The notes under the pieces were generated by a model, which did no database searches, was not told the origin of the DNA, and saw only the letters and a list, made by a program, of their open reading frames with translations. A program made the position numbers and the translations under genes. From the NCBI RefSeq assembly GCF_014204975.1, contig NZ_JACHMM010000001.1, positions 6,820,037 to 6,884,036 on the forward strand: a stretch of DNA of 64,000 nucleotides. The letters run 5' to 3'. Below, piece after piece: positions 1-7,420 of the stretch (positions are counted from its first letter, which is position 1; every line of letters begins with the position of its first letter). The stretch is from Jiangella mangrovi. GTDB taxonomy: Bacteria; Actinomycetota; Actinomycetes; Jiangellales; Jiangellaceae.

Positions 1-668
1 ATGCCGACGACCGGGGTCTGCTCCGGGAGGTCCAGCTCGGCGATCTGGTTGACCTCGCAGCCCAGGCCGAGCACGATCAGCGCGCCGAAGTTGGGGTGGT
101 CGGCGTACCCGGACAACGTCCGCTTGAGCAGGTCCAGGCCCTCGCCGTCGGACGCCAGCCCGCAGCCGCTGCCGTGCGTGATCGCGACGATGCCGTCGAC
201 GCTCGGGTGCGCGGCGAGCATCCCGGACATGCGCACCTGGTCGGCGATCAGCTTGGCCACGGTGGCCGAGCAGTTCACCGAGGAGATGATGCCCACGTAG
301 TTGCGGGTGGCGACCCGGCCGTCGGCGCGGACGATGCCGTCGAACGTCGCAGCGGGCAGCGGCTCGGGGGCGACGCCGGCGCCGATCGCGACCTCCTGGT
401 CGACGGTGTCGTGATAGCCGAGGTTGTGCAGGTGCACGTGGTCGCCGGGCTCGATGGGCGCGGTCGCGTGCCCGATGACCTGGCCGTACTTGAGCACCGG
501 GTCGCCGGCGCCGACGGCGGCCAGCGCGACCTTGTGGCCGGCCGGGACCGGCTGCCGGCTGACGAGCCCGGTACCGGGCACCGGCGCGCCGGCCGCGAGC
601 GGGTCGAGCGTCACCGCCACGGAGTCGTCGGCGCGCAGCCGCACCAGCCGGGTGGGTTCGGATCTCAC
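1..668 (-). CDS. UxaA-family hydro-lyase (altronate/galactarate dehydratase type), N-terminal part
   Basis: The gene runs off the left edge; about 222 residues are visible. Residues 1-90 form a SAF-like domain (GHKVALAAVGAGDPVLKYGQ, then GDHVHLHNL). A UxaA core follows with FDGIVRADGRVATRNYVGI, SSVNCSATVAK and THGSGCGL. Family members dehydrate sugar acids such as altronate or galactarate in the cytoplasm using a metal centre; the exact substrate cannot be read here. The GTG start overlaps the nagA stop (GTGA) and has GGAGGA five bases upstream, so it is translationally coupled to nagA. The C-terminal part is outside the window. Confidence 0.85.
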   Translation of the reverse strand, partial: MRSEPTRLVRLRADDSVAVTLDPLAAGAPVPGTGLVSRQPVPAGHKVALAAVGAGDPVLKYGQVIGHATAPIEPGDHVHLHNLGYHDTVDQEVAIGAGVAPEPLPAATFDGIVRADGRVATRNYVGIISSVNCSATVAKLIADQVRMSGMLAAHPSVDGIVAITHGSGCGLASDGEGLDLLKRTLSGYADHPNFGALIVLGLGCEVNQIAELDLPEQTPVVG

Positions 669-1855
669 AGGGGTCCTCCAGAGGGTGGTGCCGGCAGCCA
701 CCGGCCGCGCAGCACGGTGGCCCAGGCCCGGAAGCCGGGGTCGAAGATCGCCAGGTCGGCGTCCATGCCGGCGGCGACCGAGCCGCGGCGGCCGGTCAGT
801 CCGGCGACGGCGGCGGGCCGGCTGGTCGCCGCGGCCACCACCTCGGCGAGCGGCCAGCCGAGATCGTCGTGCAGGTGGGACAGCATCTGCGGCAGCGTGC
901 TGGTGCTGCCGCCGAACGCGTCGGCGCCGGCCACCATGCCGACGCCGTCGGCGACCACGCACTCGACGGTGGCCAGCCGGTAGCGGTGGCCGGGCGGCAT
1001 GCCGGTGCCCGGGGTGCCGTCGGAGACCACGACGAGCCGGTCGCCAACGCAGCGCCGGGCGATCTCCAGCAGCTCCGGCGGGAGGTGCCGGCCGTCGGCG
1101 ATCACCTCCGCTGTCAGGTCCGGCGCGGCCAGCGCGCCCTCGAGCAGGCCGGGGATGCGCCAGGGCCCCTCGCGACGGGTGGTGGACTGGCCGCTCCACA
1201 GGTGGGTGACGTGGCGCAGCCCGGCATCGACCGCCGGACCGAGCTGGGCCGCCGTCGCATCGCTGTGCCCGGCCGCGACGACGACGCCCGCGGCGGCCAG
1301 CCGGCGCGTGGCCTCGACGGCGCCCGGCAGCTCCGGCGCGAGCGTGATCATCCGCAGCGTCGCCGCATGCTCCAGCAGCACGTCCACCTCGCGGGGCGAC
1401 GGCGGCAGCAGGACGGCGGGGTCGTGCGCCCCGCACTGGGCGGCCGCGAGGAATGGCCCCTCGAGGTGGACGCCGAGCAGCCGGGCCGCGTCGGCGGTGG
1501 TTCCGGCGACGAGGCCGGACAGCGACGCGATGCGCGCCGTCAGCACGTCCACCGGCGCCGACACCAGGCTCAGCTGGATGCTGGTGACCCCGGCGGCGGC
1601 GAGGTGCCGGAGCACCGCCGTCACCGCGTCGCCGTCCGCGTCGTCGAAGGCATGGCCGGCCGCGCCGTGCACGTGCAGGTCGATCAGGCCCGGCGTGACG
1701 ATGCGCCCGCCCACGTCGACGACGCGGGCGCCGTCCAGGGCCTCATCGGAGGCCGCCGGGACGACCGCGGCGATCCGGTCGCCGTCGACCAGCACCGTCC
1801 GGTCCGGCTCGACCCGGCCGCCGCTGACCACCGTCGCGTGGGTCAGCGCCAGCAT
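665..1855 (-). CDS. nagA: N-acetylglucosamine-6-phosphate deacetylase
   Basis: A 396-residue amidohydrolase-fold enzyme that removes acetate from GlcNAc-6-phosphate, giving GlcN-6-phosphate for NagB. Visible motifs are the metal-binding DLHVHG near residue 60, HLEGPFL, AGHSDAT, THLWSGQS (where most family members have THLFNAM) and the late acidic motif VVSDGTPGTG. Length fits the family. I chose ATG at 1855 because AAAGGTGG sits about six bases upstream; a GTG at 1864 lies inside that ribosome-binding site. It lies 34 bases downstream of nagB, and the gap holds an operator-like CAACCGCTTG. The altered THLWSGQS motif leaves some doubt about exact substrate preference. Confidence 0.88.
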   Translation of the reverse strand: MLALTHATVVSGGRVEPDRTVLVDGDRIAAVVPAASDEALDGARVVDVGGRIVTPGLIDLHVHGAAGHAFDDADGDAVTAVLRHLAAAGVTSIQLSLVSAPVDVLTARIASLSGLVAGTTADAARLLGVHLEGPFLAAAQCGAHDPAVLLPPSPREVDVLLEHAATLRMITLAPELPGAVEATRRLAAAGVVVAAGHSDATAAQLGPAVDAGLRHVTHLWSGQSTTRREGPWRIPGLLEGALAAPDLTAEVIADGRHLPPELLEIARRCVGDRLVVVSDGTPGTGMPPGHRYRLATVECVVADGVGMVAGADAFGGSTSTLPQMLSHLHDDLGWPLAEVVAAATSRPAAVAGLTGRRGSVAAGMDADLAIFDPGFRAWATVLRGRWLPAPPSGGPL

Positions 1856-1871
1856 CGCTGCCACCTTTCTG

Positions 1872-1881
1872 CAACCGCTTG
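1872..1881. promoter_or_regulatory. LacI-type operator core between nagB and nagA
   Basis: CAACCGCTTG is a partial palindrome (8 of 10 positions symmetric, central CG) in the 34-base gap between nagB and nagA. The same 10 bases recur at 2742-2751 in the nagB/lyase divergent region. The form CAAnCGnTTG is typical of LacI/GalR-family operators. The cognate regulator is not identified. Confidence 0.5.
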
Positions 1882-1889
1882 GATCGGGC

Positions 1890-2672
1890 TCAGCCGACCG
1901 GGACCTCCAGCTGACCGGCCGACTCGGGGTCGAGGAACAGTGTCGCGTGCCCGGCCCGGCGCAGGACGGTGGCGGGGCAGGCCGGGCTGATCTCGTCGTT
2001 CAGCGCGGCCGCGACCGCCGCCGCCTTGCGCCGGTCCGGCGTGCACACCAGCACCTGGGCGGCCGACAGCAGCGCCGGGACGGTCAGCGAGATGGCGGTG
2101 GCCGGCACGGCGGCGTCGTCCGGGAAGTGTCCCTCGCCCACCTGCTGCGCCCGCGACGCCGGCGTCAGCGTGATGACCCGGGCCAGGCGCTGGTCGTCGA
2201 AGTCGGCCTCGTGCGGCTCGTTGAACGCGATGTGGCCGTTCTCGCCGATGCCCATGCAGACCAGGTCGAGCGGCTCGGCCCGCAGCAGGTCCTCGTAGCG
2301 GCGGCACTCGGCCTCGGCGTCGGGGGCGTCGCCCTCGATGTAGTGCACCTTCGCCGGCCCGAGCGGCTCCTCGATGCGCTCGCGGATCCAGCGCCGGAAG
2401 CTGGCCGGGTGGCCGGCGTCGATGCCGACGTACTCGTCCAGGTGGAACGCGGTCACGCGGTCCCACGGGACGTCCTGCGAGCGCAGCGCCTGCACGAACG
2501 CGAACTGCGAGTTGCCGGTGGCGAAGACGGCGCGCGCCCGGCCGGTCCGGGCGACGGCGTCGCGGAGGACGGCGGCCGCACGCTCCGCTGCCGCCTGGCC
2601 CATCTCGGCGGTGCCGGAGTGCACCTGGACCGTGAGCTCGCCGGCCTGGAACTGGGTGATCGGTTCGGACAC
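1890..2672 (-). CDS. nagB: glucosamine-6-phosphate deaminase
   Basis: A 260-residue cytoplasmic isomerase/deaminase converting glucosamine-6-phosphate to fructose-6-phosphate and ammonia. Family signatures are FATGNSQ (phosphate loop, normally TGSTP-like), VTAFHLDEYVGI, and CMGIGENGHIAFNEP with the catalytic Asp/His region. Length matches the family. The GTG start at 2672 is preceded at good spacing by AGGAGGG. It is first in the nagB-nagA-uxaA-like operon, so the operon can feed amino sugars into glycolysis. The divergent region upstream contains an operator-like repeat shared with the secreted lyase gene. Confidence 0.93.
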   Translation of the reverse strand: MSEPITQFQAGELTVQVHSGTAEMGQAAAERAAAVLRDAVARTGRARAVFATGNSQFAFVQALRSQDVPWDRVTAFHLDEYVGIDAGHPASFRRWIRERIEEPLGPAKVHYIEGDAPDAEAECRRYEDLLRAEPLDLVCMGIGENGHIAFNEPHEADFDDQRLARVITLTPASRAQQVGEGHFPDDAAVPATAISLTVPALLSAAQVLVCTPDRRKAAAVAAALNDEISPACPATVLRRAGHATLFLDPESAGQLEVPVG

Positions 2673-2727
2673 AGAGACCCTCCTGTGGGCATCGCTGGAC
2701 GACGTCGCCGCAACCCTACTGCAAGTA

Positions 2728-2756
2728 TTGACACAAATGCACAACCGCTTGCAGTC
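2728..2756 (+). promoter_or_regulatory. candidate promoter of the secreted lyase gene with embedded operator
   Basis: TTGACA at 2728-2733 is a perfect -35 box. The -10 position is weak (GCAGTC or CAGTCT around 2751-2757). The CAACCGCTTG operator core at 2742-2751 lies in the spacer, so a bound LacI-type repressor would block it. The lyase ATG is about 40 bases downstream. Confidence 0.5.
2742..2751. promoter_or_regulatory. LacI-type operator core upstream of nagB and the lyase gene
   Basis: CAACCGCTTG, identical to 1872-1881, is embedded in a longer near-palindrome TGCACAACCGCTTGCA. It sits in the only shared regulatory region of the divergent nagB and secreted lyase genes. Confidence 0.55.
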
Positions 2757-2795
2757 TTGTCCGCACCCCACTCCGCCCCAGGTCTTGGAGGATCG

Positions 2796-5090
2796 ATGAG
2801 CTCCCTTCCGGATGCCCGCCCCGACCGCACGGAGAACCACACCCTCACCCGCCGGGCCTTCACCGTGGCCGGCGCTCTCACCGCCGCCGGCGCCCTGACC
2901 GGCGTCGGCACGTTCGTCGCCGGCTCGCCCGCCTACGCCGCCGTCCGCCGCGGCACCGCCGACGCCCTGGTCCCCGCGTTCCCCGGCGCACTGGGCTGCG
3001 GCATGTACACGACGGGCGGGCGCGGCGGCGACGTCTACGAGGTGACCAACCTGAACGACTCCGGCCCGGGGTCGCTGCGCGAGGGCGTGAAGGGCAGCAA
3101 CCGCACCGTCGTCTTCCGCGTCTCCGGCACCATCTACCTCAGCTCGCGCCTGGACATCAGCGGCTCGAACCTCACCGTCGCCGGTCAGACGGCGCCCGGC
3201 GACGGCATCTGCATCGCCGGCTACCCCACGCGCATCGCTGGGCAGAACGTCGTCGTGCGATATCTGCGCTGCCGCATGGGCGACATCGCCGGCGTCACCG
3301 AGGACGCGATGTGGTTCCGCCGCACCGCCGACGTCGTGCTGGACCACTGCTCGCTGACCTGGAGCACCGACGAGGCGCTGTCGCCGTACGAGAACACCCG
3401 GGTGTCGGTGCAGTGGTGCATCGTCGGCGAGAGCCTGACGATGTCGGTGAACCCCGAAGGGCGGCACGGCTACGGCGGCATCTGGGGCGGCGAGAACGTG
3501 TCGTTCCACCACAACCTGATCATCCACAACTCCAGCCGCAATCCGCGGTTCGCGCCGGTCAACGCGACCGGGCCGGACTACGCGCTGACCGTCGACCACC
3601 AGAACAACGTCGTCTACAACTGGGGCTTCAACTCCGCCTACGGCGGCGAGGACTCCGCCGGCATCAACATGATCGGCAACTACTACCGGCCCGGCCCGGA
3701 CACGCTGGCGGAGCTGCGCGACCGCATCGTCGAGCCGACGGTCAGCACGCTCGGCGGGCCGGGCGTCTGGTACGTCGCGGACAACTACGTCGACGGGTCG
3801 CCCGAGGTCACCGCGGACAACACCCTCGGCATCGACGGCGACGTGCCGATCACTCTGCGGACCGAGCCGGTGCCGTTCCCGCAGCCGCTGCCCACGGAGG
3901 CGGCCACCGTCGCGTTCGAGCGGGTGCTGAACGAGGCCGGGGCGATCCTGCCGCGCCGCGACTCCGTCGACGCCCGGCTGGTCGAGGACGTGCGACGGCG
4001 CACCGGCCGGCTGATCAACTCGCAGACCGAGGTGGGCGGCTGGCCGTCGCTGGCGTCGGCCCCGGCGCCGGCCGACACCGACCACGACGGCATCCCGGAC
4101 GACTGGGAGGTCGCCAACGGGCTGAACCCGGACGACCCGGCCGACGGTGCCGCGGTGGGCACCGACGGCTACACGAACCTCGAGCGGTATCTGAACTCCA
4201 TCAGCGGCCCGGCCACGGCGAACCCGTCGGTCACGCTGCTGCAGCCGGGCACGAACGCGCTGCTGGGGGCGGCGCGGGCGGACGCCCGGGTGGTGCTGAC
4301 CGCGAGTGCCACCGGCCACGGCGCCTCGATCGACCGGGTCGAGTTCTACGCCGGGGACGAGCTGATCGGCACCGCGACGCAGGCGCCGTACCGGGTGGAG
4401 TGGACCGGCGTGGCGGACGGCACGTACTTCGTCACCGCCCGCGCCGTCGACACGTCCGGCAACGCCACCTCCACGACGTCGACCCCGGTGCACGTCAACC
4501 GGATCACCCGCACCGCGCCATGGGCCGGCGTCGACGTCGGCCGGGTGCCGGTGCGTGGCGCGACCTCGGTGGCCGGCGACGTGGTGACGGTGAAGGGGTC
4601 GGGCGCGATCGGCGGGACGGCGGACAGCTTCCGGTTCGCCTTCCAGCGCCGCGACGGCGACTGCGAGATCGTCGCCCGGGTCGACGCGATCAGCAAGGTG
4701 TACCCGGAGGTCGCCGCGGCGGTGATGATCCGCTCCGACCTCGCGCCGTCGGCCCCGTTCGCGACGATGGAGCTCACCTACCTGGGCAGCGGCAAGGTGT
4801 CGCGGTTCTCGGCCCGGCCGGTCGACGGCGCCGAGGCGGTCGTGACCCAGTACCCGGCCGTCCCGGAGGAGGTGCCGATCGACACCCCCTACTGGGTCCG
4901 CCTCACCCGCCGCGGCACGACCGTCGCCGGCGCCGTCTCCGCCGACGGCGTGACGTGGCACGAGGTCGGCGCCGCGGAGGTGGCGCTCCCGCCGTCGGCC
5001 TTCCTCGGCCTCGCCGTCGACGGCCACCAGGAGAGCACCGCCAACGCCCGCTACACGACGGCGAAGTTCAGCGCGATCACCCTGCGCTGA
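2796..5090 (+). CDS. secreted pectate-lyase-like beta-helix protein with Ig-like and C-terminal carbohydrate domains
   Basis: A 764-residue exported protein. The N-terminus has a twin-arginine motif (TRRAFTVAG) and hydrophobic stretch ending SPAYAA. The catalytic part (about residues 55-400) starts with the polysaccharide lyase family 1 signature YTTGGRGGDVYEVTNLNDSG and has beta-helix text such as VVLDHCSLTWSTDE. A thrombospondin-3-like calcium motif (DTDHDGIPDDWE) follows near residue 428, then a bacterial Ig-like domain (YAGDELIGTATQAPYRVEW) and a C-terminal domain like DUF1349/LamG-type modules. It probably cleaves pectin-type polysaccharide outside the cell. The substrate is inferred from family only. 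It is divergent from nagB. Confidence 0.85.
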   Translation: MSSLPDARPDRTENHTLTRRAFTVAGALTAAGALTGVGTFVAGSPAYAAVRRGTADALVPAFPGALGCGMYTTGGRGGDVYEVTNLNDSGPGSLREGVKGSNRTVVFRVSGTIYLSSRLDISGSNLTVAGQTAPGDGICIAGYPTRIAGQNVVVRYLRCRMGDIAGVTEDAMWFRRTADVVLDHCSLTWSTDEALSPYENTRVSVQWCIVGESLTMSVNPEGRHGYGGIWGGENVSFHHNLIIHNSSRNPRFAPVNATGPDYALTVDHQNNVVYNWGFNSAYGGEDSAGINMIGNYYRPGPDTLAELRDRIVEPTVSTLGGPGVWYVADNYVDGSPEVTADNTLGIDGDVPITLRTEPVPFPQPLPTEAATVAFERVLNEAGAILPRRDSVDARLVEDVRRRTGRLINSQTEVGGWPSLASAPAPADTDHDGIPDDWEVANGLNPDDPADGAAVGTDGYTNLERYLNSISGPATANPSVTLLQPGTNALLGAARADARVVLTASATGHGASIDRVEFYAGDELIGTATQAPYRVEWTGVADGTYFVTARAVDTSGNATSTTSTPVHVNRITRTAPWAGVDVGRVPVRGATSVAGDVVTVKGSGAIGGTADSFRFAFQRRDGDCEIVARVDAISKVYPEVAAAVMIRSDLAPSAPFATMELTYLGSGKVSRFSARPVDGAEAVVTQYPAVPEEVPIDTPYWVRLTRRGTTVAGAVSADGVTWHEVGAAEVALPPSAFLGLAVDGHQESTANARYTTAKFSAITLR

Positions 5091-5104
5091 GCGCAATCCT
5101 TTTT
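5083..5104 (+). terminator. short intrinsic terminator after the lyase gene
   Basis: TGCGC-TGA-GCGCA hairpin overlapping the stop codon, then ATCC and five T residues. Confidence 0.5.
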
Positions 5105-5166
5105 CCACCCGCGCCCGTACTGATCGCCTGACAGGGTGGGACCGTCTCGCGAAGGGGCACGATCCG

Positions 5167-5850
5167 ATGTCACATCACTGACTCCGCAGCACCCGGGCGG
5201 CCGTACTGGCCGTGCTCGGGACGCTGGCACTGCTGCTGGTCACAAGCCAGCCGGCGGTGTCGGCAGACACCACACCACCGCCGACGCCGGAGAACCTCCG
5301 GCTGGTGGGCCGCATGCCGGACCAGGTCGGGTTCATCTGGACCACGACCCGCGACGGCGCCGTCAACGCGCCGCGCTACGAGCTGTCGTTCCCGGGCGGC
5401 CGCGTCGTGGTCGACGACTACCGGACCTGGGCGACGGCGCCACTGGCCGGCCTCGACCTCTCCCCCGGCAGGGAGTACGGCTTCGAGCTGCGGGCGGTCG
5501 ACGCCTCCGGCAACCGGTCGGCCGTTCCCGCACGCTTCACCTTCGAGACCACGGCGCCCGGGGTGGCGACGGGGTTGCGGCAGGTCAGCACGCGGGCCGG
5601 CCTCCCGGAGCGGATCGTGTGGACGGCCGCGCCGGACAACGGCGGCATCCAGGGCTACGACATCGTGCTCAACGGCGAGGTCATCGGCACGACCGGCCGC
5701 ACGGTGCCTGAGGTCGACCTGTTCGACCTCGTCGTCAACATCGCCTGCATCGATCCGCCCAGCGGGCCGGCGACGGTGCAGGTGCGCGCCATCGACACGT
5801 CGTTCAACACCGGCCCACTCAGCGCGCCGCTGACGCTGCTGTTCCCCTGA
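5167..5850 (+). pseudogene. secreted fibronectin-type-III-like protein with an in-frame stop after codon 4
   Basis: The open frame encodes a signal peptide (LRSTRAAVLAVLGTLALLLV then SQPAVSA) and about 180 residues with two Fn3-like modules (PENLRLVGRMPDQVGFIW; the second begins near the middle with VSTRAGLPERIVWTA). The best start by ribosome-binding site (AAGGGG at 5152) is ATG 5167, giving M-S-H-H then TGA in the same frame. A single change CGA to TGA would explain it. A GTG at 5212 could start a shorter product lacking the basic n-region of the signal peptide. It is either a recent nonsense allele or a poorly started gene. Confidence 0.6.
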
Positions 5851-5860
5851 CGCGCCGGAT

Positions 5861-5904
5861 GGCGGGTGGTTCGGTGGCGCTATGGCACCACCGAACCGCC
5901 CGCC
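5861..5904. repeat. 44-bp palindrome, copy A (17-bp arms, 10-nt loop)
   Basis: Left arm 5861-5877 pairs with right arm 5888-5904 with one G-T wobble. The loop is CGCTATGGCA. It lies between the convergent Fn3-like gene and mmsA, so it may act as a bidirectional terminator. The same architecture recurs at 48055-48098, and a related one at 41431-41480. Confidence 0.85.
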
Positions 5905-5923
5905 ACGGGCCAGCGGATGAGAC

Positions 5924-7420
5924 TCAGGTCGCCGTCGGGAAGTGGTAGCTGGCGGCGACCTGGTGCTCGACCCGCGGCCAGCGCGCCGTCACGACCTTGG
6001 CCCGGGTGTAGAACGCGATCCCCTCGGGGCCGTGGACGTGCGACTGCCCGAACAGCGAGTCCTTCCAGCCTCCGAACGAGTAGTAGGCCATGGGCACCGG
6101 GATCGGCACGTTGACGCCGATCATGCCGACCCGCACGCCGCGCTGGAACCGTCGCGCCGCCTCGCCGGAGCTCGTGAAGATCGCGGTGCCGTTGCCGTAC
6201 GGGTTCGCGTTGATCAGCGCGATCGCCTCGTCGACGTCGGAGGCGCGGACGACGGAGAGCACCGGCCCGAAGATCTCGTCGCGGTACACGTCCATCGACG
6301 GCGTGACGTGGTCGAGCACCGTCGGGCCGACGAAGAAGCCGTCCTCGTGGCCTGGCACGACCAGGCCGCGCCCGTCGACGGCCACCGTCGCGCCCTGCTT
6401 CTCGCCGGTGTCGACGTAGCCGGCGATGCGGTCGCGTGCGGCGGCCGTAATGACCGGGCCCATCTCGCTGGCCTCGTCGCGGCCCGGCCCGACGCGGACG
6501 GCTGCCGCCTTCGCGGCCACGACGTCGACCAGCCGGTCGGCGCCGTCGCCCACCGCCACGGCCGCCGAGATCGCCATGCATCGCTCCCCCGCCGACCCCA
6601 TGGCCGCGGCCACCAGGTGGTCCGAGGCGTAGTCGAGGTCGGCGTCGGGCAGGACGACGGCGTGGTTCTTCGCGCCGCCGAGCGCCTGCACGCGCTTGCC
6701 GTTCGCGCTGGCCCGCTCGTAGATGTAGCGGGCGATCGGGGTCGAGCCGACGAACGACACCGCCGCCACGTCGGGGTGGTCCAGCAGCGCGTCGACGGCG
6801 GCCTTGTCGCCGTGCACCACGTTGAAGACGCCCTCGGGCAGGCCCGCCTCGGCCCATAGCGAGGCCACCAGCAGCGACGCCGACGGATCCCGCTCGCTGG
6901 GCTTCAGCACGAACGCGTTGCCGCAGGCGATGGCCACCGGGTGCATCCACATCGGCACCATGACCGGGAAGTTGAACGGGGTGATGCCGGCGACCACGCC
7001 CAGCGGCTCGCGGAAGCTGTACACGTCGACGCCGGTGGACACCTGGTCGGAGAAGTCACCCTTGAGCAGGTGCGGGATGCCGCAGGCGAACTCGACGACC
7101 TCGAGGCCGCGCTGCACCTCGCCGAGCGCGTCGGAGACGACCTTGCCGTGCTCGTCGGCGATGACCTCGGCCAGCTCGCGGGCGTGCCGGTGGACCAGCT
7201 CGCGGAACGCGAACAGCACCCGGGTCCGCTGCGACAGCGAGGCCTGCGACCAGTTCTCGAACGCGGATCGGGCCGCCGTGACTGCGACATCGATGTCCCC
7301 CGGCTCGGCCAGCAGGACCTCGGCCTGCTGCTCGCCCGTCGCCGGGTTCCACACCGGCGCCGTGCGGGTGGAGCCGGCCCGCGTCGCCGCGCCGCCGATC
7401 CAGTGCTCGATCGTCCTCAT
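5924..7420 (-). CDS. mmsA: CoA-acylating methylmalonate-semialdehyde dehydrogenase
   Basis: A 498-residue aldehyde dehydrogenase. It oxidises malonate or methylmalonate semialdehyde to acetyl- or propionyl-CoA and is the last step of inositol breakdown (IolA). Visible motifs are ITPFNFPVMVPMWM, the NAD-binding FVGSTPIARYIYERA, the GAKNHAVVLPDAD stretch and the catalytic cysteine in GERCMAISAAV. Length is typical. It is the distal gene of the iol operon; its ATG overlaps the iolD stop (ATGA). The iol context favours malonate semialdehyde as substrate. Confidence 0.93.
   Translation of the reverse strand: MRTIEHWIGGAATRAGSTRTAPVWNPATGEQQAEVLLAEPGDIDVAVTAARSAFENWSQASLSQRTRVLFAFRELVHRHARELAEVIADEHGKVVSDALGEVQRGLEVVEFACGIPHLLKGDFSDQVSTGVDVYSFREPLGVVAGITPFNFPVMVPMWMHPVAIACGNAFVLKPSERDPSASLLVASLWAEAGLPEGVFNVVHGDKAAVDALLDHPDVAAVSFVGSTPIARYIYERASANGKRVQALGGAKNHAVVLPDADLDYASDHLVAAAMGSAGERCMAISAAVAVGDGADRLVDVVAAKAAAVRVGPGRDEASEMGPVITAAARDRIAGYVDTGEKQGATVAVDGRGLVVPGHEDGFFVGPTVLDHVTPSMDVYRDEIFGPVLSVVRASDVDEAIALINANPYGNGTAIFTSSGEAARRFQRGVRVGMIGVNVPIPVPMAYYSFGGWKDSLFGQSHVHGPEGIAFYTRAKVVTARWPRVEHQVAASYHFPTAT

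Noticed and set aside
999..2795. Long plus-strand frame upstream of the lyase start
   Set aside because: It is antisense to nagA and nagB, and Arg/Ser-rich. The real lyase starts at ATG 2796 with a Tat signal.
2673..5108. Minus-strand open frame opposite the secreted lyase
   Set aside because: Val/Arg/Asp-rich mirror of a high-GC gene. Only the nagB part of that frame (1890-2672) is real.
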